Assembly: GCA_947650285.1 (NCBI GenBank)
Contig: CANTFL010001192.1
Span: 186,001 to 250,000, forward strand
Origin: Hyaloperonospora brassicae
Lineage: Eukaryota > Oomycota > Peronosporomycetes > Peronosporales > Peronosporaceae
Direction: 5' to 3'
Length of the DNA: 64,000 bases
Part shown: one piece after another, positions 1-11,047 of the stretch
Layout: each line of letters opens with the position of its first letter
How positions within the stretch are numbered: the first letter of the stretch is position 1
Notes under the pieces: model-generated
What the model was told of the DNA's origin: nothing
The model's database searches: none
What the model saw: only the letters and a program-made list of their open reading frames with translations
Made by a program: the position numbers and the translations under genes

Positions 1-898
1 CCATCCAACCCCGCCCCGATCGCAATCGTCGGTGACGCGATTAAAATCATGGTGGCCCATCTCCGTAATTTAGGATACAAGTGTCGCGGGGAATCGTCGC
101 AAAGCGATGGAATCGTGAAGGCAAACTCTCGAGGCTCTGTGCGTAGAATGTTGAGGTCCCGAATCTGACACGACGGGACCCTAGCGAATTGTGTATGCTT
201 CAGAGGCTTACCTTGGGTATCGAGAACCCAAGGGTTGTCGTTCCAAGTAAAACGAATCCATAAGCTAGTGAGCGCCCGAGTCCGGGGTTCCTGGTCAGCC
301 GGGGCGTCAGGAAAACTATTATGGCAAGACGAGACCCACTCCTGTCATTCCCATATGCTGCTGGCTCCATCCGAAAGGCTTGTATAGTTCTCCGCCAACC
401 GGGAGCGCAATGCTAGAAGCTGATCCGGGGAAGGAGAGAGGAGACCTTCCAAGTCCCGCACAATATTATCCCGCATGGGCCGCCTCACCAACGCACGCTC
501 AGTATCCCCGATCGGTTGCAACTCCGTAAGTGATGCAGATACTGAGCGGGCAGCTCGAAAGGTCCAACTTCTCCAGGCCATAAAGTACCTGTCCGGCTTC
601 TGCATGAGCTATTTTAGCGCATGCTTTGTTCTCTGTGTTTTCATGGCCACGTCAAACGAAGCAAGACCCACTCCACCCGCCTGTCTCGGCGCAACGCTCG
701 TTCCGAGTGTGCAGCTGTGAGAGCACAATCTCTACTTCCAATCGCTCCACGTATTCTACGTAGAAGCGGCGATACCGTCGGTTTACTTCTTCCTAGATAG
801 TCCGTCCTTGTCACTACAATAACACGACGCCAATCCGGCATGACTGTCAAGCCTATCCGTCGGGCTCTTCGTCCTAGTCCTACCATGGGCGGTCGCAA
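1..898 (-). pseudogene. Unrecognised degraded coding remnant running off the left edge
   Basis: On the minus strand one frame is open from 605 to position 1 except for a single TGA at 345-347. The stretch after that stop reads like real protein, with a balanced composition and a tryptophan/proline-rich segment (FTWNDNPWVLDT). Upstream, 641-898 holds another minus-strand open stretch with charged, coiled-coil-like composition, joined only through stops and frame changes. I do not recognise a domain. It could be a host gene or the gag-like part of a retroelement. The 3' end lies outside the window. Confidence 0.35.
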
Positions 899-1614
899 AT
901 CGACAGTCTGAGACTGTGCTTGCAGGCATTGTCATTCACGGTGCAGGAGGTTTGAGGCAGACACCCTCAAAAGTAGCTAGCGTTCGTGTTGGCAGATGCT
1001 AGCGAGCTCTTGCGATAAAACATTGCGTGTTTTGCGTCTCTCGTTTCTCGGTAGCGATACGGGCATTCATATGCCTTCACGCACCGTAGAACTATCAAGA
1101 CTACACGAAGGAAAGCAACCCCTGGAGGGGAGATTCGATGAGTCCAGGGGTGAATCGTAGAGGATCCGTTCGTCTCGAGTGCTGCTTTTATGCGCTTGGA
1201 GCCCTGTATGTCATTCTCTTCCTTCCTCCGGAGTGTTGACGCCGGACTTGTCGCGTATGCGTAAATGTATCATGGCTGTGGAGGGTGAGAGCTGACGTAT
1301 ACGCACAAGATGCGCTACGACGAGAATTCAACCAAGAAGAAAGTGACGACTACCAACGTTGGTTGGTGGATGGTGGCTCGGCTGTGCGTTGCCTGTTCCG
1401 ATCCCTGTGTGGTATCTACCGCGATGTGGCGTGCCGAAAAACTGTCTCACAACGAGAGTGCCGGTCGCCTTATCGTGATGCGAGGTCCTCAGATTCAACC
1501 ATAATCATCGGCCGTGTACTATCCTTGGGCTTCATGTCGTGGCGTTGGGGTCAGTCCTTGCAAAGCCGATGAGAAAGGGTCCACGTGCGCTCGTCAATGA
1601 GGCAGTTGGTCTCG
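899..1614. other. Intergenic stretch, nothing assignable
   Basis: Only short overlapping frames are present, with no recognisable domain, LTR terminus or tandem structure. It separates the left-edge remnant from the effector promoter. Confidence 0.5.
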
Positions 1615-1617
1615 TTC

Positions 1618-1634
1618 CTCATTCGGCAAAATCT
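1618..1634 (+). promoter_or_regulatory. Oomycete initiator-like core promoter of the effector gene
   Basis: CTCATTCGGCAAAATCT lies 40 nt upstream of the effector ATG. The first part matches the oomycete initiator (TCANTYY-type). The following CA plus A-rich run partly resembles the flanking promoter region (CAWTTT). Spacing to the ATG fits the short 5' leaders of oomycete genes. The assignment rests on motif similarity only. Confidence 0.5.
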
Positions 1635-1657
1635 CTCGTCTAGCGCAGAACGTCAGC

Positions 1658-2533
1658 ATGCGTATTCACGGCCTGCTCTGCTTGGTCTTCTTCGTTGTAA
1701 ACGGCGGGGTCCTGACTCATGCTGCCGCCCTCGATCCGAGCGACGCCCATCGTCCCGAAACGGCTGCGCTCACGGCGGAGGAACTGTCGAAGACCGGCGG
1801 TGCAGCTGTCTACAAACGTGCGCTGAACGACCGGAGCAAGGAGGAGAGAGGCCCTGTGCTTGACAGCATATTTGGACCGCTGAAGAGAGTGTTTCAAGGG
1901 CTACTGGACAAATTCGGCTCGTTCCGATCTCGTCGTCCTCATGCACAGCCTGTCAAGCCGATCGAAGGCCATATCAGACAGCTTGCCAAGCCGGTCGAAG
2001 ACCGTACGTTTGACGTGATTATTGCGGGGTTGCTGTATTTGGGGAGAAGTCCAGAACAGGCTTTCAAGACGCTTCAATCCAGGGACGATGGAATATACAG
2101 GTGGTTTAAATACATCGCGCTTCATCAACCGAAATCCAAGAAGGAGTTTCCTGACAACGAAGCCGTGCAACTTCTGGAACGATCTTCTGTCAAAGACGAG
2201 GCGGCATTGGCAAGTATCTTTGCCAGGCTGATGGATCGTACTAATTTGCGACCCCATGCTGAACCGGTGCAGCGACTTCGCTTTCAGAATATGGTGATGA
2301 ACAAGGATATGACTCCCAGTCAGTTTGAAGGTCTCCTGCTTCCCTCTGGTCGTGGTTCAATCGCCGCTTTATCGCAACGTGATCCTCTCTACCGCGCCCA
2401 CAAAGCCTTTTCCTTAGAATATGCTAAAATTCAAGGCCCTGGTAAACAAAAGGAGTTAGAGTCCCTCTATTCCATGAACGACGGCGCTAAAGTGGCTGAT
2501 CATTTAGCCCAAATGGAGAAAAACGCTCACTGA
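1658..2533 (+). CDS. Candidate secreted RxLR-like effector
   Basis: This is a 291-residue single-exon gene. Residues 1-24 form a signal peptide: MR start, hydrophobic core, likely cleavage near THAAA. A degenerate RxLR-type motif, RALN (54-57), is followed by an acidic/basic EER (62-64), which is the usual order and distance in Peronosporaceae effectors. The rest is a soluble, helix-rich domain; the segment around Trp149 (YRWFKYIALHQ) resembles the W-containing helix of WY-fold effectors. Such proteins are generally secreted and moved into plant cells, but the host target is unknown here. The start is the first ATG after the initiator-like element. It sits alone in repeat-rich DNA, as effector genes often do. 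The motif is not canonical (Asn in the last position), so a non-translocated secreted protein is possible. Confidence 0.65.
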   Translation: MRIHGLLCLVFFVVNGGVLTHAAALDPSDAHRPETAALTAEELSKTGGAAVYKRALNDRSKEERGPVLDSIFGPLKRVFQGLLDKFGSFRSRRPHAQPVKPIEGHIRQLAKPVEDRTFDVIIAGLLYLGRSPEQAFKTLQSRDDGIYRWFKYIALHQPKSKKEFPDNEAVQLLERSSVKDEAALASIFARLMDRTNLRPHAEPVQRLRFQNMVMNKDMTPSQFEGLLLPSGRGSIAALSQRDPLYRAHKAFSLEYAKIQGPGKQKELESLYSMNDGAKVADHLAQMEKNAH

Positions 2534-3388
2534 CTGGCGCCATCATGTGATCACTGGATGAGAGACACTTGTGCACCCACCCGCTGGTCATCAATCGCTG
2601 CGACGTGCGTTCAGGAGTTGGTGGAATGCAGCTAGAATAAAAAGTAAATACATTGAATGTGCCTTTGCATTGCCTATTTCCACCGCCAGTAGAGCAAAAG
2701 ACGTAAAATAGTCTAGTTATAGCATGGCAGCGGTATCTTCGTGTACACGCTCTGCGGTCATCTTTCGACATACATGTCGATATTATCGACGTGATGCGCT
2801 TATTCTCAAAGCTCATCGTGAACTTCATCTGTACGTATTTGCACAGTTAACCAATCGGTCTTCGTTCTACAGCCGCAGCAACCAGCTCACCTTTTGCATA
2901 CTTTCATCGATCAACAATCTCGCTGGATGTGCGAAATGCACGTGCGTTCATGCTGGTAATGCATTGCACGCTTGGTCATCTCTATGCCTTCCAAATCAGA
3001 AGCCTAGGTTCTCAGCTCGATTGTTGATAGGCATCGTAGCCACCGAGAGAATCAATAGACCTGAGCTTGCATCGTGCTCGACAAAGAGGTCCACCTGACT
3101 AATTTTTGTTATTAAGACACAACTGACTTTATCAGATTGGACGTCAAGAGTCAATGTAACTGGCAGATGGCGCTTTTTCCATCAATAGTGCGGTCTCTAT
3201 AGCACATGAAGACCAAATAACAAAGGCACACGCGTAGGTCCCTTTCCACTCCACATGAGGCAACGCGACGATGGAAAGAGCGGGACAAGTGGCAACGAAA
3301 AAGTTCAAGGACCGACGTAGTACTACGGATCTGCAGCGGCAACTCAGCAACTCGGACACTTTGAGAAGTTACCTTATGAAGAGCATTC
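2534..3388. other. Intergenic stretch, no gene supported
   Basis: Several short frames on both strands overlap each other and none shows a recognisable motif. An AATAAA-like sequence at about 2636-2641 could serve polyadenylation of the effector transcript. Confidence 0.45.
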
Positions 3389-3556
3389 GCTGTTGTGCTT
3401 ATTTGCTGGTGGTTGTGCTTCTTTGCCGTCGTGCTTGTTTACTGTCGTACTTGTTGGATGTTCGGATTGCAGGCTGTTTTGCTTGAAGGCTGTTGTACTT
3501 GGTGGCTGTTGTACTTGGTGGCCGTTGTGCATGATAGCTATTGTATTTGGTAGCCT
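3389..3556 (+). repeat. Imperfect 16-bp tandem repeat
   Basis: Degenerate copies of GGCTGTTGTACTTGGT run head to tail. The last four are the clearest; earlier copies are more diverged, with lengths of 15-18 bp. It looks like a decaying minisatellite with no coding sense. Confidence 0.6.
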
Positions 3557-3804
3557 TAATTGCTAGTAAAGATGCCCTGTGTCGGCTATCTCTGTCGTCT
3601 CCTGCTTCGACTTGATCATTGGTGCAACCAACAGGGCAAACAGTGTCTAAACCTTCTGTTAAGTGTTATTTCTCGTTGCGGAGCAGGACAGTTAACTAAA
3701 GTTGTGGCGGAACCAATACGCTATTTTGGCTAGCGTTGCGGTGAACGACAGGATTTCGAGACGATGGCGCGTAGCATTTGAATACATTGGCGTTCGTAGA
3801 ATGA

Positions 3805-4395
3805 TCGCGGCAAGTCACATGTAGTCATACAAGGAGGATTATAAAAAAGTGGCGAAAAAGTGGCACGAGCGCTTTTAGGCTTGGCAGATACCCTGAGTCT
3901 GTGGATGTGATAGACTTGCTAGATTTGCTCGATAAACTTCCAGTCGGTGAGCAGTTGCTCGAGGAATTTCGAGTTCGTTCATTGACGGCTTTTTCACATG
4001 TTGCACAATCAAGAAGCAAAGTATATAAAACCCCGCGTATGAGCCGACTCGGATCAACGCAAACTTGTCCAGATAGCCTTCTCTTGCTTCCTAGCAACAA
4101 CGAGACGGGCATTTCGATCGACACAGAGGGCTTATAAGAAGTGAGAACGTCATGGGTTTGCACCAAGTGAAGCATTCGAGAACGACGAGCCGTACCCGTA
4201 GCTTTTTTAGATAACCTACTTACACATACCAATACTGAAGCGCTTGAAGACGTTGTCGGCACGCGAACGGCCGCTCTGGAACATGTAGTAGTAAGCTTAT
4301 GGCAACTTGTTAATAAAATGCTCGAAATATTGAACAGACACTTTAGGAATGCTAGCGAAGGTCTTGGCGAGTCTTATAAGATGGTATGTATATGA
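3805..4395 (+). pseudogene. Unrecognised gene remnant with two in-frame stops, ending at an LTR
   Basis: One plus-strand frame stays readable for about 195 codons and is broken only by TAA at 4135-4137 and TGA at 4168-4170. It shows a helical, leucine-rich part (DVIDLLDLLDKLPVGEQLL) and a second helical part after the stops (LDNLLTHTNTEALEDVV). The frame ends in a TGA whose first base is also the first base of the proposed LTR at 4393, so an LTR insertion may have cut the gene. I recognise no family; a transposase-like or gag-like origin is possible. The pattern of two isolated stops suggests recent death. Confidence 0.45.
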
Positions 4396-4864
4396 CGGGG
4401 TGAGCCCGTTTGATAAAATTAATTTATTTTATTTAATATTTGAACATGATCTAATTAGATAATGTTCAATTGATATTACTCATAAGAGTAAGGTTGAAGG
4501 AATATTACCCCCGAGGGTAATATTTCTTTGATGGGTTGCTTCACCTGATGGTTGATGTTCACGGTACATCAACCAGATAAACCACCAGTCGCTACTAGAC
4601 GCGCGCAATGGATGGTAAGCAGACATCACCAATGTGTTTTTGGTAATCATATCGTTTTGACAAGAATAACCCGACAAGGCACGTTTATACGACTAAATTA
4701 TGCAAACACATGTTTCCATTCATAAGACGAAGCCTAGTCGTTAGTACAAAGCCTTCTTCTAAAGCGTAGTATGTACGTCATCAAACGTGTCACTTGTTCT
4801 CACCGTAGTCCGCGAGAGTTTGCTACGCACTAAAGTCAGTGCTAGCTGCAAGAGCCACGTTACA
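4393..4864 (+). mobile_element. Degraded LTR of a Ty3/gypsy-like element
   Basis: This AT-rich block starts TGACGGGGTGAGCCCG and ends GTTACA. Directly downstream is a sequence related to the primer-binding region of the two other gypsy elements in the window (CAAGTAGCACTTTGTAGTC). Its proposed length, 472 bp, equals that of the 5' LTR at 11048-11519. The termini are decayed, so the exact borders are approximate. Confidence 0.45.
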
Positions 4865-5258
4865 CCAAGTAGCACTTTGTAGTCTTTTCAACGACCTCAA
4901 CCTTCTCGACCAACGTGAACAAGTTGGCCGATGATGGCGACAGCTTTAAGGCCACGCGTGAAATCTCCTTCTATCTAAGTGACCCCGAATGAAGCGCGGT
5001 CAAACGTATCAGTTCGAAGGTGGATGAGAATGCTGTTTGGGCCATATTGTCCGGCCCAGACAGAGACCAACAGCATTCCACCGTCGCCGAGTTCATATAA
5101 CATGAACTTGACGCGGCGCTGGAAATGTAAATTGCGTTACAAGCAAGTTTCTCGACAGGCAGATATGTAAATAAATCAGGTTGATGAACATATCGACCTG
5201 CTGAGACAAAAGCAGACTTGTAGTAGAGCAGATCGAGAAGTTTGGACCGCAGATCGCG
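4865..5258 (+). mobile_element. Internal remnant of the degraded gypsy element
   Basis: It begins with the primer-binding-site-like sequence just after the LTR. It continues with short broken frames where gag would be expected, judging from the intact element at 59 kb. No domain can be read with confidence. It ends where the solo LTR with its target duplication was inserted. Confidence 0.35.
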
Positions 5259-5263
5259 CTACG

Positions 5264-5656
5264 TGTAACGGGGCACACCCTTGCGTGAACTTAACTCAAG
5301 GGTTTTGGGTGCCCCGACAGACGTACACGAGGCTAACGGAGAAGCGTAGGATAAGGAAAAAGTAAAACTGTTGTATTAATATGATTAAGTCTTTTAACTA
5401 CTGTCTCTATGTTTGACTTAACTTAATTATGCTAATATAACTGAGTGTATGGTGACGTCTCGTCACCACTCATTGCGCGCGTCTTGCGGCGATTGGTGGG
5501 TTGATATCATCACGATATAAACCAATGAACAGACTCTTTGGTCGACCCTTCAATATCACCACTTCGGTGATATTGTTTTAAAAATATTCAACTTCATATT
5601 CTTTTTTGTCACTTTCCTTATAGTGACAATTCCATGTAACGGGATGCCCCGTTACA
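5264..5656 (+). mobile_element. Solo LTR with perfect 5-bp target-site duplication
   Basis: The 393-bp element starts TGTAACGGGG and ends CCCCGTTACA, a 10-bp perfect terminal inverted repeat with TG...CA ends. The 5 bases before it (5259-5263) and after it (5657-5661) are both CTACG. No internal coding region is present, so it is a solo LTR left by recombination between two LTRs, or an LTR-only insertion. The termini resemble those of the young gypsy element at 59 kb (TGTAATGGG...CCCCGTTACA), so it belongs to a related family. Internal palindromes such as ATCACC...GGTGAT are visible. Orientation is inferred by analogy with that element. Confidence 0.85.
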
Positions 5657-5727
5657 CTACGACTTAGTACTAGTATTGCTGTAGATGTGAGCCATATCAC
5701 GAGGTGCGCCACACATCGCGATCATGT

Positions 5728-5876
5728 GCACCGCGATCTTGGATGATGCGATCTTGGACGATGCGATCTTGATGATGCCAACTTGGATGATGCAAACTTG
5801 GGTGCGCGATCTTGAATGATGTGATCTTGGATGATGTGATCTTGGATGATGCGGTCTTGGGTGACTTGATCTCGTG
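5728..5876 (+). repeat. 15-bp minisatellite (GATGATGCGATCTTG)
   Basis: About ten imperfect head-to-tail copies of a 15-bp unit lie just right of the solo LTR. As the period is a multiple of three, minus-strand frames stay open and give repetitive Ser/Lys/Ile-rich peptides, which are artefacts of the repeat. Confidence 0.75.
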
Positions 5877-6180
5877 CATCGCAATCTTTAGATAGTAATG
5901 CCACGGTTGTCCGATGTGGGCCACCGAATACGAAGGAAGATCAAATCTCGACAGCAGAAGTCGACACGTGGTGGTAGATCGTAACAAACGTAATAGGATT
6001 AGTCAGATGTATGAATTTTGGGAATTGAATGGCATTTAAAATGAATAAGATTATTTCTAAGTGCACGAGTGTCTTTCTTCTTTCCGTATGGGATCATTTG
6101 ACCTAGCGATGATTAAGAAGATCGACCGATCACCATACTATCATCCCAGATTATTAACCCAGGAGTGCAAGATATCTATA

Positions 6181-6552
6181 GACCCCTAGACTGCGATTGG
6201 ACGCATAAAGCAAGATCGAGAGACGGCTCAAGTGGTCAGAAGGCTCGCGAATCAAGCATCTACAATTGTACTACGCGATATCTTAGAGATCAGGGAAACT
6301 CATATCAAGCAATATACGAGTAGACCCGTGGCCGTCTGAAGATTTCCATACGATCACCAACCCCATTCAAACACGGCCAATTTATATATCGACACATGTC
6401 CACCTGGAAGAGTGCAACCTGCTCCACCGACAAGCACACAACGTGAAGAAGAAAACAAGCGCGGAGGCGGAAAACCGCATAAAGTAGTCGGTCGTATGGT
6501 CGCCAGTTGAAAGTCGGGATCAAAACAATCTTGTAATCTTCACTCCACCACA
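6181..6552 (+). repeat. Diverged partial copy of the inverted-repeat arm family
   Basis: It aligns with the last ~400 bp of the arm at 7430-9108. Shared stretches include the CAAGTGGTCAGAAGGCTCGC segment, and both end at the same terminal CACTCCACCACA. The shared end point in separate copies shows that this is a true element terminus. Confidence 0.6.
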
Positions 6553-7429
6553 GTGGCGACGTAAAAATCAGTTATATACGGCTTGAATAGTCCAAGGGAG
6601 TGTGTCGCTGTTGAGTCGAATAAATGTCATGAAACGGCACGAGGTCTGCGACGCGCGTCGATTCCGACATATCTGCAGAAATTGCAGATGTGCAGACGAC
6701 TACAGTCCCAGTCGGTTTGCGACTAGATTCGGCGACGTAATGCGACGAGGAGGCAAAGTGGACATCGGTGTACCTGCTAAATCGACAGTGTTTATTCTAT
6801 CTGACCGTTTTTTTCTTACCACTGATAGCACTACTGCTACTGCTACTGCTACTGCTTCTTCTGCTGCTACTCTTGGCGGTGGTGCTGGAGCAGACATCGA
6901 TCGATGCAATCGATCGCTTAGTCGGCATGCGGCAATAGAGAAAAAAGTTGATTGGTAGATGCCTTTACGGAGAATCACAGAGCTCAAACGCTCCACATGG
7001 TGTGTGGGTGTCTTTGTGCACGTGTGTGCAATCCTGTCCTGGTCGAGGGAGATGCTAACCTTCTCTCTGCTTAAAGATGTAATCAAGCAATAAACGTATA
7101 AATTACATGAAGAAAATTTTCCACTTAGTCATTGACAACATTCCTACAAATCGGTAGGCATGCGTTTTAGTTACACACGGACCCTGTGTCACCTCTATCA
7201 ATGTATATCTTCTTACATAACCTTCTCACACGGCCCCTTTACTACAACACATACAATCTCTCACGACGACAAAATACATCCAATGCACACACTCTTTGCA
7301 GTTCCTCTATATTCATGTTGAGATGCCTTAATCGAAGAAATAGACCTGCGTTCGAACGTCGAGATCTGGGACATTACTATCAGGCGGGTATACATGTAGA
7401 AGTGAAGAACAAAATAACACTTACCGCAA
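6553..7429. other. Intergenic stretch with a short triplet microsatellite
   Basis: No gene is supported. An ACT/GCT triplet microsatellite lies at about 6828-6872. The frames across it on both strands are low-complexity. Confidence 0.45.
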
Positions 7430-9108
7430 TGGTGCGATAAAATGACCACTACATTAACGGCCTAGTTTCTTCTACGCTCCCCAGCGTTACAAAATAGCTG
7501 AGACGAGCAGGATTCTGGCAATAATGTAAATTCGATCGTGAATAAAAAAGACTATGTGCTCTGGTGACTCATTATTACTGCCTGACATTACACTGAGTCA
7601 CAATCTGATGAAAGCTTTGGTCTCGTAATTCGTGGTCTTGCTTCCCTGGTCTTGTAATCATAGAAAATATGCACAAGGATACACCAGACTTGTAGTTGAT
7701 CAGTCAACGTAATTATGTCTACAACCCGGTGCCATCGTGAGTCGTGAATCCAGCGCACCGTGTACACCATGTTTATAACGCTCGACCTCTCAACGATTAT
7801 AGTGCGTGGAGTTGACAGCACATTGGTGTGTCAAAGTAGTTCCGGCTTCGATGGCTGCGATGTTGTGGAGAAGAAAGAGAAAGAATGATGGAAAGGTGGA
7901 TCGTGCGAACCGAATTAAGTGCGATATCAATTGGATTGGCGGAGCGCGCTCGGAGATGGGCCCGTTGGCACGAGGAATGTGATCAACCGACTGAGTGACA
8001 AAAACGATTGTCAAAGTTATGTGGATTGGTCTACCTAACGGTAAAATAATATATAGTCAAGGATCGAGAATTGACCGATCACGATCCACGATCAATGGCT
8101 TGGATCACCAAGCTACAGGGACCAGATCACTCGAGAGGTGAACAGCATCTGATTACATGATCAGTAACGACAATGGATAATGGGTGAGTATGAAAGTATG
8201 CTAGAGGAATGGATCGTCGAAGGCATAAAACATGCGAGGGCTCAGGAGTGACAGCGATTCGATGGTAAATGCCCGATCGGAGACTGGAGAGATTGATCAC
8301 GATCTATCCTGGGTGTATACCGCTTAATTGTGTGAACGCATGATTATTGCGGACCACATACCGCGATCCACTACCCGATCGATCCACTTCCCGATCGATC
8401 CACTACCGAGTGATCTACTACGGAGCGATCCGCCACCAGATTATCTGCTGTGGACCACATGATGCAAGAAGTGAATTACATGGAAATGCGATATGTAACA
8501 GTGATCGAGCGAACAGATAGGCATAGTCATAGGTTTTGGATTTGGTTGGCTGACATGAAACAGAATTGAATTTGCAACGAAAGACACGCGTCGACTTCTC
8601 CCGGGCAGGAAATTTGGCCTCCCGTCAAATAGAGAGTGACCCGCGTCTCTGCAAACTTCTCCCTTGGATTTTGTGGCCAGGCGTAACGTTAATTTTCACC
8701 CCCCAAACTGAGATTGGACTCGGGGAACGTGAAGGTTCAGATTCAAGATTCCGAGACGGTTCAAGTGGTCAGAAGGCTCGCGCATCAAGCATCACCCTTG
8801 GACAACGGCGACTCTGGGAGAGCTCCCAAGTATATACGCGATCGAGTAAAGAATTACCACTCTATTCGCCCCTGCGTTTGACCGGGTGAAGAATGTCCAC
8901 CCGATCAACCCCTATCCATAAAACGGTCAAGTTCAGCTACAACTCAAGTCCACCAAGTAGAGCGCAACCCGCCCCACCGACGGGTACAAAAGGCGAGCAA
9001 GACAACACAGAGCACGAAATCAGAGTAACCCCTCCGTTAGTCGACCGTCCGGGCGTTAGTGGAGAGTTGAGATCGTCTCGCCAGAAAAGTGATCACCACT
9101 CCACCACA
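7430..9108 (+). repeat. Left arm of a 1.68-kb inverted repeat (LTR-like ends)
   Basis: This block is repeated, nearly identical but in reverse orientation, at 18342-20013. A 107-codon frame (8566-8889) is 100 percent identical in both arms. It begins TGGTGCG and ends CCACCACA, so TG...CA termini as in an LTR. No target-site duplication flanks it: CGCAA on the left, ATGTT on the right. It contains imperfect ~18-bp repeats around CCGATCGATCCACT near 8350-8450. The 107-codon frame matches nothing I recognise and is probably not a gene. It may be a long solo LTR or a foldback-type repeat. Confidence 0.75.
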
Positions 9109-10149
9109 ATGTTAAAGGTTACCAGCCAAACTGAATGGATCGATCGACTGATCCATAGGAACTGTGTCCCATTACTTGCAGCTTACCGTTTCGCGTGACA
9201 AAACGCACATCCTTTCCCGTACATAGAGGGAAGAAGAAGAACATTTGGCTCAAACGTAATTATTTGCATAAAATGGATCTATAAAGATCTCCATTGCAAG
9301 AGGAAGGCTTTTAGCTGGAAGAGGTACTTTAAATTTACGAGAAAGAGACCCAACGAGTCTAGTTCGATCACGGAACTTCTAGTCCTGGATGAAGGGTTTC
9401 ATACGATTCAAAGAATCACCAACAAAAATGGCTTAAGCTTGTATGCCTATATGTCTTGACAAAGATTGTTACTATAGTGATCACGAACGCCATAACAAGG
9501 CACGTGTCTTGTGCAGATTAAAATGCGAGCTGATGTTTATTTTCTTTTTTGTACTACGATATAATTCTGCGCATTCATTGTAATGTATCTTTTGAACCTC
9601 TACCAGAGTAAACTTACAACGTATCGTTGGTGGCTAACGCGAAGCTTATTTTAAAAAGTAGTATATCACAGAGTACACGTTCCTAGTCCGTGGATGTACC
9701 ACTTCCAGTGTACCACCTAAAACCCCGACCATAGTCATATTCTCACGGATCAAAACTTGTGCCATTCATCTTCTAGAAATAATTAGTAGAAGAACGGGAA
9801 ACCTTGCGGTTTCGACCTTTTCACACAATGATTTGGCCCGTCTGGTTTCAAGTCACAGACTCTGAATCGTTCCCTTGATGCGGCAGTAGACTATATGAGT
9901 GACACTAGAGTTCGAAGTGAGGAATCATTTCCAAGCTCGTCGGTGTAGAAGAATGAACCTACTGAGGCAACTAAACCGTCGCTCGAACAAGGTACTGCTA
10001 GTTCGCAGGCCGCGCTGAATAACACTCAAGGCTATAAGCCAAACAGTATCACGAATAGGCTCGGAAGGCACTAACTGCTCGACATGTGGGTAGATGAATG
10101 CGCTCGGTCTAGATCCGTCTCACGGGTATGGGCTAGACAAGCATATGTT
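9109..10149. other. Repeat-derived DNA, no gene supported
   Basis: No open frame of note. The right part may be the decayed 3' region of the copia remnant that follows on the minus strand, but no motif can be read. Confidence 0.35.
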
Positions 10150-10790
10150 ATCAACCTCATAGTATTGATGAAAGTCTCCGACAAGCTGCATGCCAATCGT
10201 CGTTAGGATAGATTATTATACCCGATCCATCGACACCTAGCAAGATAGCTACACTGAGTAATGTCTGACACCACATACTGTGCTAATGGATAATAATCAA
10301 TCACGTCAAAATAAATAAGTACCTGGTGCATCAGAAACCTAAATGAGCCCAGTTTTCGTCATCATATACCTGGAGAAAACGTACATCGACAACGAACTAT
10401 ATCTCACCCGCTGATTGTAGAATGTGCTTTAATTGCACAACATGGGTAATCTCAAAGCCATCAAAGGCTTTGCCAACATTCGTTTATAACAAAAGATCTG
10501 GTTTGAATTTGCAAGGATAAGAGCCAAGGAAGAATGCGTTCGTTGTATACCCAATATAATTCCACCAGACTCTTTATTGCAAACTAGTGCGTCTGCTGAG
10601 CAGCCACGAAGGCCAGTCAGATCATGAAAATTAGTCCATATGCGCCTGAGACAACTAATACAAAGCGTGTTGTGCACAATCTGACGCTGTCCGCGGCGCT
10701 CAGAAACGTCAACGTCGTAGGGGCAATCTTGCTGCAGCGGAAGATCAAGATTCTCACGAGCTCCAAAAACTAGGAAATCCACGTTACTTC
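10150..10790 (-). pseudogene. Ty1/copia reverse-transcriptase remnant
   Basis: The minus-strand frame 10429-10782 reads with copia-RT-like order: an R-x-W-x-x-F-H-D-L segment, then C-S-A-D-A-L-V-C-N-K-E-S-G-G-I-I-L-G-I, and then LANSNQI where the YVDD strand and its follow-up should be. The YVDD box itself is lost. Further along, about 10180-10200, a LGMQLVGD-like stretch resembles the next copia block. The sequence is too decayed to place borders or LTRs. Identification is by pattern only. Confidence 0.4.
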
Positions 10791-11047
10791 ACTATAGATT
10801 GTGTGCGGCTATAACGAATACGTTGCTTCAGGAGACTCTCTACATGGAACTGGCGATTCTCTTTGCACAACGAGCAGTAAATGCAGAGGCTAATTAGTCG
10901 ATGGAATCTCTTACTCATCCATGTCAACTGATTGGCAAATTGACGCTCGAGGTAATATCTTCGCCATCACGTCGTAAGCTTACAATGGATAAAATTCGTC
11001 TACGAGACGTGGGACAGGGCCACCCCAATATCTAGAGACACCTGAAC

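Noticed and set aside
8350..8450. CRISPR-like short repeats around CCGATCGATCCACT
   Set aside because: The repeats are imperfect, contiguous and part of the inverted-repeat arm in a eukaryotic sequence; there are no spacers of constant length.
8566..8889. 107-codon frame in the inverted-repeat arm, identical in both arms
   Set aside because: The identity reflects recent duplication of the whole arm, not selection; no domain is seen and the diverged copies (6181-6552, 20400-20680) do not keep the frame.
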